This document shows positions 5,821 to 10,755 of a stretch of 11,516 bases of DNA, one piece after another. This DNA comes from CAYXZQ01 sp964469935. GTDB lineage: Archaea; Nanobdellota; Nanobdellia; Woesearchaeales; DSVV01. The notes under the pieces were generated by a model. The model did no database searches, was not told where the DNA came from, and worked only from the letters and a program-made list of their open reading frames with translations. The DNA is taken from the NCBI GenBank assembly GCA_964469935.1, contig CAYXZQ010000046.1, forward strand, positions 1-11,516, read 5' to 3'. Position 1 is the stretch's first letter, and each line of letters opens with the position of its first letter. The translations under genes were made by a program, and so were the position numbers.

Positions 5821-7229
5821 ATAGTCTCTTCCATGTCGATCTTCTTTAGCACCTGCCTTGCCTGGGCCATGAACAGCCTCTCTTTTGCGGGCTCGATAAG
5901 CCCTCCTGCAGCGTTCTTGTGCCCGCCGCACTCGCCCCCCGTGACCTTGACGAGCCTGGATACTATGTCGTAGGCATCGAGCCTGCCGGCGGGCCTCCTG
6001 AGCCTGACAGACACCTTTGTCTTTTTGTTCTCGGTCCTGCCGAGGGCGATTATGACAGAGCCCTTCTCCACCTCGCTCGAGTTGGCTATTATGGATGCCA
6101 TGGTCCCTATCATGGTGGGCATTATGTTGTAGCCCGCATTGATTATTATGTGCCTGCCTGCTCTTATCACGTCCTTTGTGCCCTCGCTCTTCCGGAACCA
6201 TTCGAGGGACGATATTATCTCCTGCCTGTATTCCATGACGAGCTCCTCGGCCTGCCTCTTGCTTTTTTTGTCGCCGAGAAGCGCGCTGATGCCGACCGAC
6301 GCCCTGCCGAGCCTGCCGCAGGCATTGAGCAGGGTCGAGAGCTCCCTTGCGTCGCGGAAGGGGCCGGGCCTCTCATTTGCAAGGGTGTAGACATTGCCGA
6401 ACACGTCGCCTGGCTCGTCCTCGCCCTTCCTCCTCCTGATAATCTCTTCAGCGAGGGCCTTTCTCTGGGAGGCTGTGAGGTCCTCGAGCCTCCTGTACCT
6501 TTTTTCATACCTGAGCCCGATGCCAAGGCTTCCGAGCAGCTCCTTTGCCCCGTCTGCTGAGCCCGTGACACCCGGTATGAACGGGTCGAAGCTGTACTCG
6601 AGGACCTTGTGGAGCGGACGCGACTGGGCGCCGAAGAACCTGAGGCCCTTTGATACGACGATCGACCTCTCCCTGACAGCCTCAGAGAGTATCTCCCTGT
6701 TGAGCCCTGAGAATCCTCCCTTCTCCTGGCTGTCGCCGACAGCCCCGACGACGGCCAGGTGCGCAAGGCTCTTGTTCTTCCTGTCAAGCTGTCTTGCGAA
6801 GAGATACGTGACCCCCGAGCCCGAGAGCTCCCTCGAGCCGTCGATGCCGTAGAGATGCGGGTTGACGTGGGCGACGTTCTTTTGCGGGCCTGCCCTGTCC
6901 GGCTTGTGGTGGTCGAGGATGATGACTGTCTTCCCTCTGAGAAGCCTCTTTATGATGCCCAGGGCTGCAGAGCCCATGTCCGAGAACACGTAAGTCTTGT
7001 AGGTGTCGGCCGAGAGCTGGGCCAGGCTGCGCTCGTCGAGCTGCGGGAGGATGGAGACAGAGTACCTGTATCCCTCGCTTCCGAGAGCCTTTGCGAGTAT
7101 CGCGCATGAGCAGATGCCGTCTGTGTCGAGATGGGACACTATGCGTATCATCCCGTCCTTTGGCGCGCTTTTCAGGAGCGCGATCGCAGAGTCGATGCTC
7201 CTCTCAAGCTCACGCTTTCCCAATTTCAC
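5817..7229 (-). CDS. Archaeal RecJ-like DHH single-strand nuclease (GAN/RecJ family)
   Basis: A 470-aa DHH-DHHA1 enzyme of the archaeal RecJ group. The best-known member, GAN of Thermococcus, is a 5' exonuclease on single-stranded DNA bound to the GINS replication complex; others act on RNA ends. Motifs: SHLDTDG (32-38), FSDMG (82-86), DHH in ILDHHKP (104-110), HVNPHLYGIDGSRELSGSGV (motif around 121-140), VGAVGDSQEK (161-170), and the DHHA1 signature GGHKNAAGG (435-443). All metal ligands appear intact, and length is normal for the archaeal group. The start is GTG at 7229, inside GTGA shared with the rpsO stop, a 4-bp overlap that points to translational coupling. The S15-RecJ gene pair is conserved in many archaea. 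It ends tail to tail with the winged-helix gene. Confidence 0.92.
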   Translation of the reverse strand: MKLGKRELERSIDSAIALLKSAPKDGMIRIVSHLDTDGICSCAILAKALGSEGYRYSVSILPQLDERSLAQLSADTYKTYVFSDMGSAALGIIKRLLRGKTVIILDHHKPDRAGPQKNVAHVNPHLYGIDGSRELSGSGVTYLFARQLDRKNKSLAHLAVVGAVGDSQEKGGFSGLNREILSEAVRERSIVVSKGLRFFGAQSRPLHKVLEYSFDPFIPGVTGSADGAKELLGSLGIGLRYEKRYRRLEDLTASQRKALAEEIIRRRKGEDEPGDVFGNVYTLANERPGPFRDARELSTLLNACGRLGRASVGISALLGDKKSKRQAEELVMEYRQEIISSLEWFRKSEGTKDVIRAGRHIIINAGYNIMPTMIGTMASIIANSSEVEKGSVIIALGRTENKKTKVSVRLRRPAGRLDAYDIVSRLVKVTGGECGGHKNAAGGLIEPAKERLFMAQARQVLKKIDMEETI

Positions 7230-7681
7230 TCGATGAGCAGCCTGAGCTTCTCAGGGTCGTACTTCCAGTCTGAAGCGATCCTTCCGGACCTCTTGTAGTA
7301 CTTGACGAGCCTCTTTATCTTGGAATCTGCGAGCTGGAGCCCGCGTTTGGCTGTCGTGTCCTTGTGGTTGTTCTCGAGGTGCGCCCTGACATGCACATTG
7401 GACCTTATGACTGCCATGAGGTCCTCTGGAAGCTCTGCAAGAAGGTCCTTCTCCCTGAGTATCTGCGAGACGGTCTTCTTTGTCACTGTCTTTATGTCAG
7501 GTATGCCGTAATTGTCCCTGAGGTGGAGGCCTATCTGCGAGCCTGTGTAGCCCTCTTTTGCGAGCTTGACAACTATCTGCTCAGCCTCCTTTGACTTGTA
7601 CCTGACCCATGAGGGGACGGTCTTCTTCACAGGCCTCTTCGAGCCTGACTTGCCCCTCTTCCTTGAATGCATCCTTGCCAT
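7226..7681 (-). CDS. rpsO: 30S ribosomal protein S15, archaeal type
   Basis: Small-subunit protein that binds the central domain of 16S rRNA early in assembly. The 151-aa protein has the archaeal/eukaryotic form: basic N-terminal extension MARMHSRKRGKSGSKRP (1-17), VPSWVRY, a domain with GYTGSQIGLHLRDNYGIPDIK (about 45-65), then the core shared with bacterial S15: HLENNHKDTTAKRGLQLADSKIKRLVKYYKRSGRI, which contains the rRNA-binding His, Lys and Arg residues. The ATG at 7681 follows GAGGTAAT at the right distance. The reading frame stays open for 24 codons upstream, but those lie in the structured leader and archaeal S15 starts MARMHS. First gene of a two-gene operon with the recJ-like gene. 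The leader suggests autoregulation (separate entry). Confidence 0.97.
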   Translation of the reverse strand: MARMHSRKRGKSGSKRPVKKTVPSWVRYKSKEAEQIVVKLAKEGYTGSQIGLHLRDNYGIPDIKTVTKKTVSQILREKDLLAELPEDLMAVIRSNVHVRAHLENNHKDTTAKRGLQLADSKIKRLVKYYKRSGRIASDWKYDPEKLRLLIE

Positions 7682-7709
7682 CTTTGTATTACCTCTTATG
7701 GTTATAAGG

Positions 7710-7767
7710 TCAAGAGAATTCAGCGTGTCGCCAGCATAAGCCCGTCGTGACAAGGCTTATCTCTTGA
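7710..7767 (-). promoter_or_regulatory. Structured leader of rpsO: predicted three-way junction, candidate S15 autoregulatory site
   Basis: Between the predicted start of transcription (about 7770) and the ribosome-binding site, the RNA can form three helices. P1 pairs UCAAGAGA (7767-7760) with UCUCUUGA (7717-7710), a perfect 8 bp. P2 is the hairpin AUAAGCC/GGCUUAU (7760-7754 with 7742-7736), sharing one base with P1. P3 is UGGCG-ACA-CGCUG (7733-7721), with a U-G, a G-U, then G-C, C-G, G-C. Bacterial S15 leaders use three-way junctions and the G-U/G-C step of 16S helix 22, and P3 contains exactly such a G-U followed by G-C. The folding is read by eye; binding by S15 is an inference. Confidence 0.5.
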
Positions 7768-7792
7768 ACTATTCTTTGAGAATTTCGGTTTG

Positions 7793-7800
7793 TTTATAAA
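7793..7800 (-). promoter_or_regulatory. TATA box for the rpsO-recJ operon
   Basis: TTTATAAA on the minus strand, with GAAACA before it, lies more than 110 nt from the rpsO ATG. It predicts transcription starting near 7770, just before helix P1, and so a leader of about 90 nt, much longer than for most genes here. Confidence 0.6.
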
Positions 7801-7830
7801 TGTTTCTGCCCAACCCAGGTTCATTGCATC

Positions 7831-8118
7831 TTATATATTCGGCTCCTTCGGAATGGGCATACTCTCATCAAGAAGCCTTGTTATGTCTTCTGGGCCTTTG
7901 CCCTGATCAAGCATGGCCTCTGTGACCTTCAGTCTCTGGCTCATAGCTGATCCATAATCTGACTGGAATTTTGCATAGGTTGTTTTTATTGCCTTCTTCT
8001 CCCGGGCACTGGGTTCAGGCAATAGCCAGGGCCTTCCGATATACTTGCATGCTGCATACAATGCGTAGCCGGACCCAAGGTAAAAGAGGGCCTCTTTTGC
8101 TGTGTTTGCGTCAATCAT
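7831..8118 (-). CDS. Small protein of unknown function, paralogue B of a tandem pair, N-terminal hydrophobic helix
   Basis: A 95-aa protein of no family I recognise. Residues about 9-32 (EALFYLGSGYALYAACKYIG and following) form a hydrophobic helix that could be a membrane anchor; the rest is charged and helical and ends in IPKEPNI. It aligns with the gene just upstream: AY..F/Y in the middle, then M..QGK..[DE]I......[AM]P[IL]P..P[ND]I near the end, so the two arose by tandem duplication and have diverged far. The ATG (8116-8118) lies inside ATGATTGA shared with the stop of the upstream gene, an 8-nt overlap that implies cotranslation. Probably a two-gene operon from the promoter near 8460. 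Its stop lies about 30 nt before the rpsO promoter. Confidence 0.75.
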   Translation of the reverse strand: MIDANTAKEALFYLGSGYALYAACKYIGRPWLLPEPSAREKKAIKTTYAKFQSDYGSAMSQRLKVTEAMLDQGKGPEDITRLLDESMPIPKEPNI

Positions 8119-8434
8119 TTTTTATCTCCTGCCTTATGTCCTTGCATATATCAGGGAGCCCCGGAAGCGGGATTGCCCTGTTGACAATGTCTGATATCTC
8201 ATCTGCGCATTTGCCCTGAGCCACCATGTAAGTCGCGAGCTCCTGCCGGGTCTCGGATGACGAGGCATGGTTTGCCCTGTATGATTCATAGGCTTCGTCT
8301 ATTATCATGTTCTGCCTGGCATCTGGATCATATGTCAGGGCGGCGTAGAAAATATGCTTTATAAGACCCCATATAGGAAGACTTGTGCCCAGGATGAATG
8401 AACCGTCTTTTATCAAAGTGTTATAATCTGCCAT
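8111..8434 (-). CDS. Small protein of unknown function, paralogue A of a tandem pair, N-terminal hydrophobic helix
   Basis: A 107-aa protein, not recognised. Residues about 12-35 (GSFILGTSLPIWGLIKHIFY and following) look like one membrane-associated helix. The soluble part has AYESYRANHASSSETRQ and then MVAQGKCADEISDIVNRAIP, the block shared with its downstream paralogue. It differs by a longer C-terminal tail (CKDIRQEIKND). A TATA box lies 24-31 nt before the ATG, and there is no clear Shine-Dalgarno site, so the message is likely leaderless. Twelve bases upstream of that TATA box is an inverted repeat like one beside the HD-GYP gene (separate entries). The pair may form a homologous two-subunit unit, but nothing in the sequence states a function. 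Confidence 0.75.
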   Translation of the reverse strand: MADYNTLIKDGSFILGTSLPIWGLIKHIFYAALTYDPDARQNMIIDEAYESYRANHASSSETRQELATYMVAQGKCADEISDIVNRAIPLPGLPDICKDIRQEIKND

Positions 8435-8457
8435 ATGCGATAGTAGGATGAACTATT

Positions 8458-8465
8458 ATTTAAAT
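8458..8465 (-). promoter_or_regulatory. TATA box for the tandem paralogue pair
   Basis: ATTTAAAT lies 24-31 nt before the ATG at 8434, predicting a leaderless transcript. A further weak inverted repeat, ATAGT-N7-ACTAT (8440-8456), spans the predicted start site. Confidence 0.55.
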
Positions 8466-8477
8466 TTAACGTTTTTT

Positions 8478-8493
8478 ATCACTAGTTAGTGAT
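8478..8493. promoter_or_regulatory. Inverted repeat ATCACTA-GT-TAGTGAT, operator-like
   Basis: Seven-base perfect arms around a 2-nt spacer, located about 12 nt upstream of the TATA box of the paralogue pair. The core CACTA-N2-TAGTG recurs at 9586-9597, about 14 nt upstream of the TATA box of the HD-GYP gene. It also touches the stop codon of the gene remnant ending at 8493. Confidence 0.45.
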
Positions 8494-8588
8494 TATATAT
8501 TGTTTCCCCTTATCTCCTGAAACTCCCTCAGGAGCGAGCCGTCGTCGGCATTATACTTTTTGCCAGAAAAGACCTGAATGCCTGTCAA
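8493..8588 (-). pseudogene. Gene tail remnant matching the C-terminus of the nine-cysteine protein
   Basis: A 31-codon open frame (TTG at 8588, sharing TTGA with the toxin stop; TAA at 8493-8495) reads ...SGKKYNADDGSLLREFQEIRGNNI. The block DDGSLLREFQ and its DNA are identical to the end of the gene at 9070-9528. It is most simply the severed or duplicated 3' end of that gene or of a paralogue, left downstream of the toxin gene. A true small coupled gene is possible but has little support. Confidence 0.55.
8517..8548. repeat. Left copy of a 32-bp perfect direct repeat flanking the toxin-antitoxin cassette
   Basis: Identical over 32 nt to 9100-9131; the bases on either side differ. The two copies are 583 bp apart, with the whole RelE-type operon between them. 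This copy encodes DDGSLLREFQ in the remnant frame. Confidence 0.95.
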
Positions 8589-8839
8589 TATATCTTGGAC
8601 CTCTTATCAATCTTGACAATCCCGATCATCTTATTGCTGTAATCGACCTCATATAGTATCCTGCATGAGCCCACCCTGACCCTGTACAGTTTCTCCTTGT
8701 AGCCTTCGATGGTCTTTGAATCGTGGCTTACAGGGGTCTTGCTTAATTCTTCAATCTTTGCCAGAATCCGTCCTGCCAATGTCTTTTCAGAATTCTTGAG
8801 GAACCTGGCAGCCTGCCTGGAATAGCGGACATCGAACAA
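8585..8839 (-). CDS. RelE/ParE-type toxin of a type II toxin-antitoxin pair
   Basis: An 84-aa basic protein of the RelE/ParE superfamily; archaeal RelE members cleave mRNA in the ribosomal A site and stop translation. The N-terminus FDVRYSRQAARFLKN is the usual first strand and helix, followed by LAGRILAKIEELSK, and then the conserved strands LYRVRVGSCRILYEV (51-65), with R53, R55 and R60, and IVKIDKRSKIY (74-84) at the end, a typical RelE C-terminus. The start is a TTG one base after the antitoxin TAG; no ATG is available in frame nearby, so initiation probably depends on coupling to the antitoxin. That would keep toxin output low. It lies inside a 583-bp unit flanked by direct repeats. Confidence 0.88.
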   Translation of the reverse strand: MFDVRYSRQAARFLKNSEKTLAGRILAKIEELSKTPVSHDSKTIEGYKEKLYRVRVGSCRILYEVDYSNKMIGIVKIDKRSKIY

Positions 8840-8840
8840 T

Positions 8841-9044
8841 CTAAAGACCCAGTTCCTCTTTCAGGGTTTTATGAGATATCAGATTGTCAGAGTGCTTGTC
8901 TTTCCTGTAAGCCAGGAGTGCCTCGAAGTCATCCTCAGTCATGATGCTGTCTTTCTCAGCCATGTTGTCCTTTATATATGCAAGTTCGTCCCTAATAGAC
9001 TTGAGTTCGCTCTCGAACCCTTTTTGGACCTCTGCGTCGCTCAT
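8841..9044 (-). CDS. RelB-like antitoxin paired with the RelE-type toxin
   Basis: A 67-aa acidic protein upstream of the toxin, as is usual for these operons. Residues 10-30 form a coiled helix (FESELKSIRDELAYIKDNM), followed by KDSIMTEDDFEAL (31-43) and a C-terminus LISHKTLKEELGL (55-67), the layout of small archaeal RelB-like antitoxins (D-S-I-[LM]-T-E-[ED]-D...LK.ELG). The N-terminal part would serve dimerisation or operator binding, and the rest would wrap the toxin. The ATG at 9044 lies 24-32 nt from a TATA box, so the transcript should be leaderless. One base separates it from the toxin gene. Confidence 0.85.
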   Translation of the reverse strand: MSDAEVQKGFESELKSIRDELAYIKDNMAEKDSIMTEDDFEALLAYRKDKHSDNLISHKTLKEELGL

Positions 9045-9052
9045 GCACCATG

Positions 9053-9076
9053 TAGGGCCCTATTACTATTTAAATA
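9053..9076 (-). promoter_or_regulatory. Promoter and probable operator of the RelBE-type operon
   Basis: ATTTAAATA (9068-9076) is the TATA box and overlaps the stop codon of the upstream nine-cysteine gene. The perfect 10-bp palindrome TAGGGCCCTA (9053-9062) lies between it and the predicted start site, a good place for antitoxin-mediated repression. GC-rich palindromes stand out in this AT-rich spacer. Confidence 0.55.
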
Positions 9077-9528
9077 TTTTGCCTGCTTTCAGAAAGCGTC
9101 TGAAACTCCCTCAGGAGCGAGCCGTCGTCGGTTTTTATGCTGTAGTCGATCATGTCGAGGTTCTTGCCCTTCAAGAATCTCAGGTAGGCGTTCCTTTTGT
9201 CCTCGTCCCATGACTCGAACTCCCTCCTTGTCCTGCAGAGGTGCATGGTGTTGCAGTGGGTTATCCTGAGGTCGAGCATGTCGTTTAGCTCCGGGTGCAG
9301 GGGGCAGATGACAGAGTCTCCTGCGATGATAATGTTTCTGCAGATGCCCGAAGGCCGCAGGTCGTTTCTTTTCGCCCTGTCCCTAAATTCCCTGTTGTCC
9401 TTGCAGAACTCGTATTCCAGGGAGTTCTTCTCCAGGTCCCTCATTATCTTCTCCTTTGACTTGTACGAGTGTCCGCAGCATCCGAAACACGAAAGTTTCA
9501 GCTCTGTGAGCTGGCATAGGTTGTGCAT
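9070..9528 (-). CDS. Nine-cysteine, probably metal-binding protein of unknown function
   Basis: A 152-aa soluble protein. Nine cysteines at 5, 14, 17, 18, 42, 63, 75, 92 and 98 fall in the first two thirds, in motifs SCFGCCGHS (13-21), SGICRN (60-65), ICPLHPELN (74-82) and HCNTMHLC (91-98). With the nearby histidines they could hold a zinc ion or an iron-sulphur cluster; the layout recalls Fe/Zn-chelating YkgJ-like proteins, but I cannot assign that family. The C-terminal third is cysteine-free, charged and helical, ending DDGSLLREFQTLSESRQNI; the DNA for DDGSLLREFQ recurs downstream of the toxin gene. The ATG at 9528 lies 23-30 nt from a TATA box. It is divergent from the HD-GYP gene with 125 nt between starts. 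Confidence 0.78.
   Translation of the reverse strand: MHNLCQLTELKLSCFGCCGHSYKSKEKIMRDLEKNSLEYEFCKDNREFRDRAKRNDLRPSGICRNIIIAGDSVICPLHPELNDMLDLRITHCNTMHLCRTRREFESWDEDKRNAYLRFLKGKNLDMIDYSIKTDDGSLLREFQTLSESRQNI
9100..9131. repeat. Right copy of the 32-bp perfect direct repeat
   Basis: Lies within the 3' coding end of the nine-cysteine gene and is identical to 8517-8548. Recombination between the two copies would remove both toxin-antitoxin genes and give the gene an alternative last seven codons, in frame (EIRGNNI in place of TLSESRQNI). Confidence 0.95.
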
Positions 9529-9550
9529 GCTGCTCTTGTTTTCTGCGGAT

Positions 9551-9558
9551 TTATAAAA
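9551..9558 (-). promoter_or_regulatory. TATA box for the nine-cysteine gene
   Basis: TTTTATAA on the minus strand lies 23-30 nt before the ATG at 9528, predicting a leaderless message. Confidence 0.55.
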
Positions 9559-9585
9559 ATATTATGCTTGATAGGTTTATGTCAC

Positions 9586-9597
9586 CACTAAATAGTG
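9586..9597. promoter_or_regulatory. Inverted repeat CACTA-AA-TAGTG between divergent promoters
   Basis: Five-base perfect arms around AA, about 14 nt upstream of the HD-GYP TATA box and 27 nt upstream of that of the nine-cysteine gene. The same arms with a GT spacer occur at 8480-8491, at nearly the same distance from a TATA box. A shared regulator is an inference. Confidence 0.4.
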
Positions 9598-9611
9598 CCA
9601 AAAAACGAAAC

Positions 9612-9619
9612 ATTTAAAT
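9612..9619 (+). promoter_or_regulatory. TATA box for the HD-GYP gene
   Basis: ATTTAAAT, preceded by the purine-rich ACGAAAC (BRE-like), lies 35-42 nt before the ATG at 9654. The leader would be only about 10-15 nt. Confidence 0.6.
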
Positions 9620-9653
9620 ACTTGCTCTTCCAGATACTGGTATAGGGTTTCGA

Positions 9654-10487
9654 ATGCTGACATCAGGACTGGAGATGATTCTCCCTCAAGAGGTGGGGGG
9701 AGAGCTCACAAGGAAGGAATTCTCGTCACTCATGACAGGCATGTCTGTGGAACATGTCCTTGACAATGCCGCGCTAAACATCGAGATGGCATACAGGCTT
9801 ATTGCCGAGAACAGGGACATCGAGAACAGCCATTCCTACCTCGAGCATGCGACAGACCAGCTCAACACCTATCTTCTGATGTGCCCTGAGAAGAGCACCG
9901 AGCTCCTCGACAGGATGCATGACAGGGACAGGATGTTCGGCCATAGTGCCAATGTCCAGATAATGTCGATGCTTCTCATATACCAGTGGAACCAGTACAG
10001 GCCTGACCAGTCCATAAGCCCCATCAGCATGGGGCTCGGTGCAGGGTTCCATGACGTGGGCAAGCTCTGCATCGATCCGGCGATATTGCAGAAGAGGGGA
10101 GAGCTTACGCCCGACGAGCGCAAGGAGGTCGAATATCATCCCATGTACGGGTACGAGCTTCTAGAGGGGGTCGCAGACGAGCATGTCAGGAGGCTTGTGA
10201 TATACCATCATTTCGACGACGGCAAGGGATATCCTGCAGGGCTTGACCCTGGCTATTTCCTGGTCGGGGAGAGGATGCTCTCTGTAATAGACAAGTACGA
10301 CGCGCTTAGGAGCGGGAGGCCCTACAAGGAGCCCATGGGCATGGGCGAGGCGCTGACAGAGCTCGACAGCATGGTCATTCGCGGGGAGGTCTCGGGCCCT
10401 GTCGCAAGGGACTTCACAAGGTTCCTGAAGCTCTTCACGACAGAGGGCAGGGAACTTCTCACAGACAACGGTGTATGGCAGCACTAG
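9654..10487 (+). CDS. HD-GYP domain protein, predicted c-di-GMP phosphodiesterase
   Basis: Predicted to hydrolyse c-di-GMP to pGpG and GMP in the cytoplasm. The 277-aa protein has a helical N-terminus (1-90, no membrane segment, no known sensor) and a complete HD-GYP domain. Metal-ligand motifs: H97 (FGHSANVQ), H133-D134 in FHDVGK (132-137), H162 in YHPMYG, H185-H186 (IYHH), DGKGYP (189-194) with the GYP signature intact, and D213 and D216 in VIDKYDAL, followed by RPY (222-224). The linker DPAILQKRGELTPDE is also typical. Plain HD hydrolases lack the GYP loop, so a cyclic-dinucleotide substrate is likely; c-di-GMP and cGAMP cannot be told apart here. The ATG has a promoter close by. The next gene downstream has its own TATA box. 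The family is common in bacteria and rare in archaea, so transfer from bacteria is likely, though codon use resembles the neighbours. Confidence 0.93.
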   Translation: MLTSGLEMILPQEVGGELTRKEFSSLMTGMSVEHVLDNAALNIEMAYRLIAENRDIENSHSYLEHATDQLNTYLLMCPEKSTELLDRMHDRDRMFGHSANVQIMSMLLIYQWNQYRPDQSISPISMGLGAGFHDVGKLCIDPAILQKRGELTPDERKEVEYHPMYGYELLEGVADEHVRRLVIYHHFDDGKGYPAGLDPGYFLVGERMLSVIDKYDALRSGRPYKEPMGMGEALTELDSMVIRGEVSGPVARDFTRFLKLFTTEGRELLTDNGVWQH

Positions 10488-10495
10488 CGAAAGGT

Positions 10496-10503
10496 TTTTA
10501 TTT
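10496..10503 (+). promoter_or_regulatory. T-rich TATA-like box before the membrane protein gene
   Basis: TTTTATTT lies 22-29 nt before the ATG at 10525. The same T tract could also end transcription of the HD-GYP gene, whose stop is only 8 nt upstream. Confidence 0.4.
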
Positions 10504-10524
10504 GCATGCTGATTCTCTTATCAC

Positions 10525-10755
10525 ATGAAGAAGGATACTTTGAAGGTCGTTCGCGCCGGGTCTTTGACATTGTTCGTGTTCGGGCTATTGGGATGGCTGT
10601 ATATTGCAGCTGTCGCTCTCGTGCACCCTGAGACTTTAAGTATCCATCTGACTCATCTTGCTTCTTTTCCCCGCGAGGACACCTTCGGGATTATATGCTT
10701 TGCGGTGTCGTTCTTGAGCTTCTTTGTGTGGAACATGGCAAGAGAACATCATTGA
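10525..10755 (+). CDS. Two-helix small membrane protein, function unknown
   Basis: A 76-aa protein with two strongly hydrophobic segments, about residues 13-33 (SLTLFVFGLLGWLYIAAVAL) and 54-70 (FGIICFAVSFLSFFVW), joined by a loop (HPETLSIHLTHLASFPREDT). The positive N-terminus (MKKDTLKVVR) and the MAREHH tail suggest both ends face the cytoplasm. No family recognised. Start at ATG with a T-rich TATA-like box; no Shine-Dalgarno site. It lies 37 bp behind the HD-GYP gene on the same strand, so partial cotranscription is possible, and a membrane partner for that enzyme is conceivable but unsupported. Its last codons overlap the 3' end of the convergent toxin gene by 7 nt. Confidence 0.7.
   Translation: MKKDTLKVVRAGSLTLFVFGLLGWLYIAAVALVHPETLSIHLTHLASFPREDTFGIICFAVSFLSFFVWNMAREHH

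Noticed and set aside
5919..6560. Plus-strand 213-codon frame opposite the recJ-like gene
   Set aside because: Antisense shadow of a gene with complete RecJ-type motifs; no start signals.
7682..7753. A 24-residue N-terminal extension of S15
   Set aside because: The frame is open, but archaeal S15 begins MARMHS, a Shine-Dalgarno stretch precedes that ATG, and the extra codons fall in the predicted leader structure.
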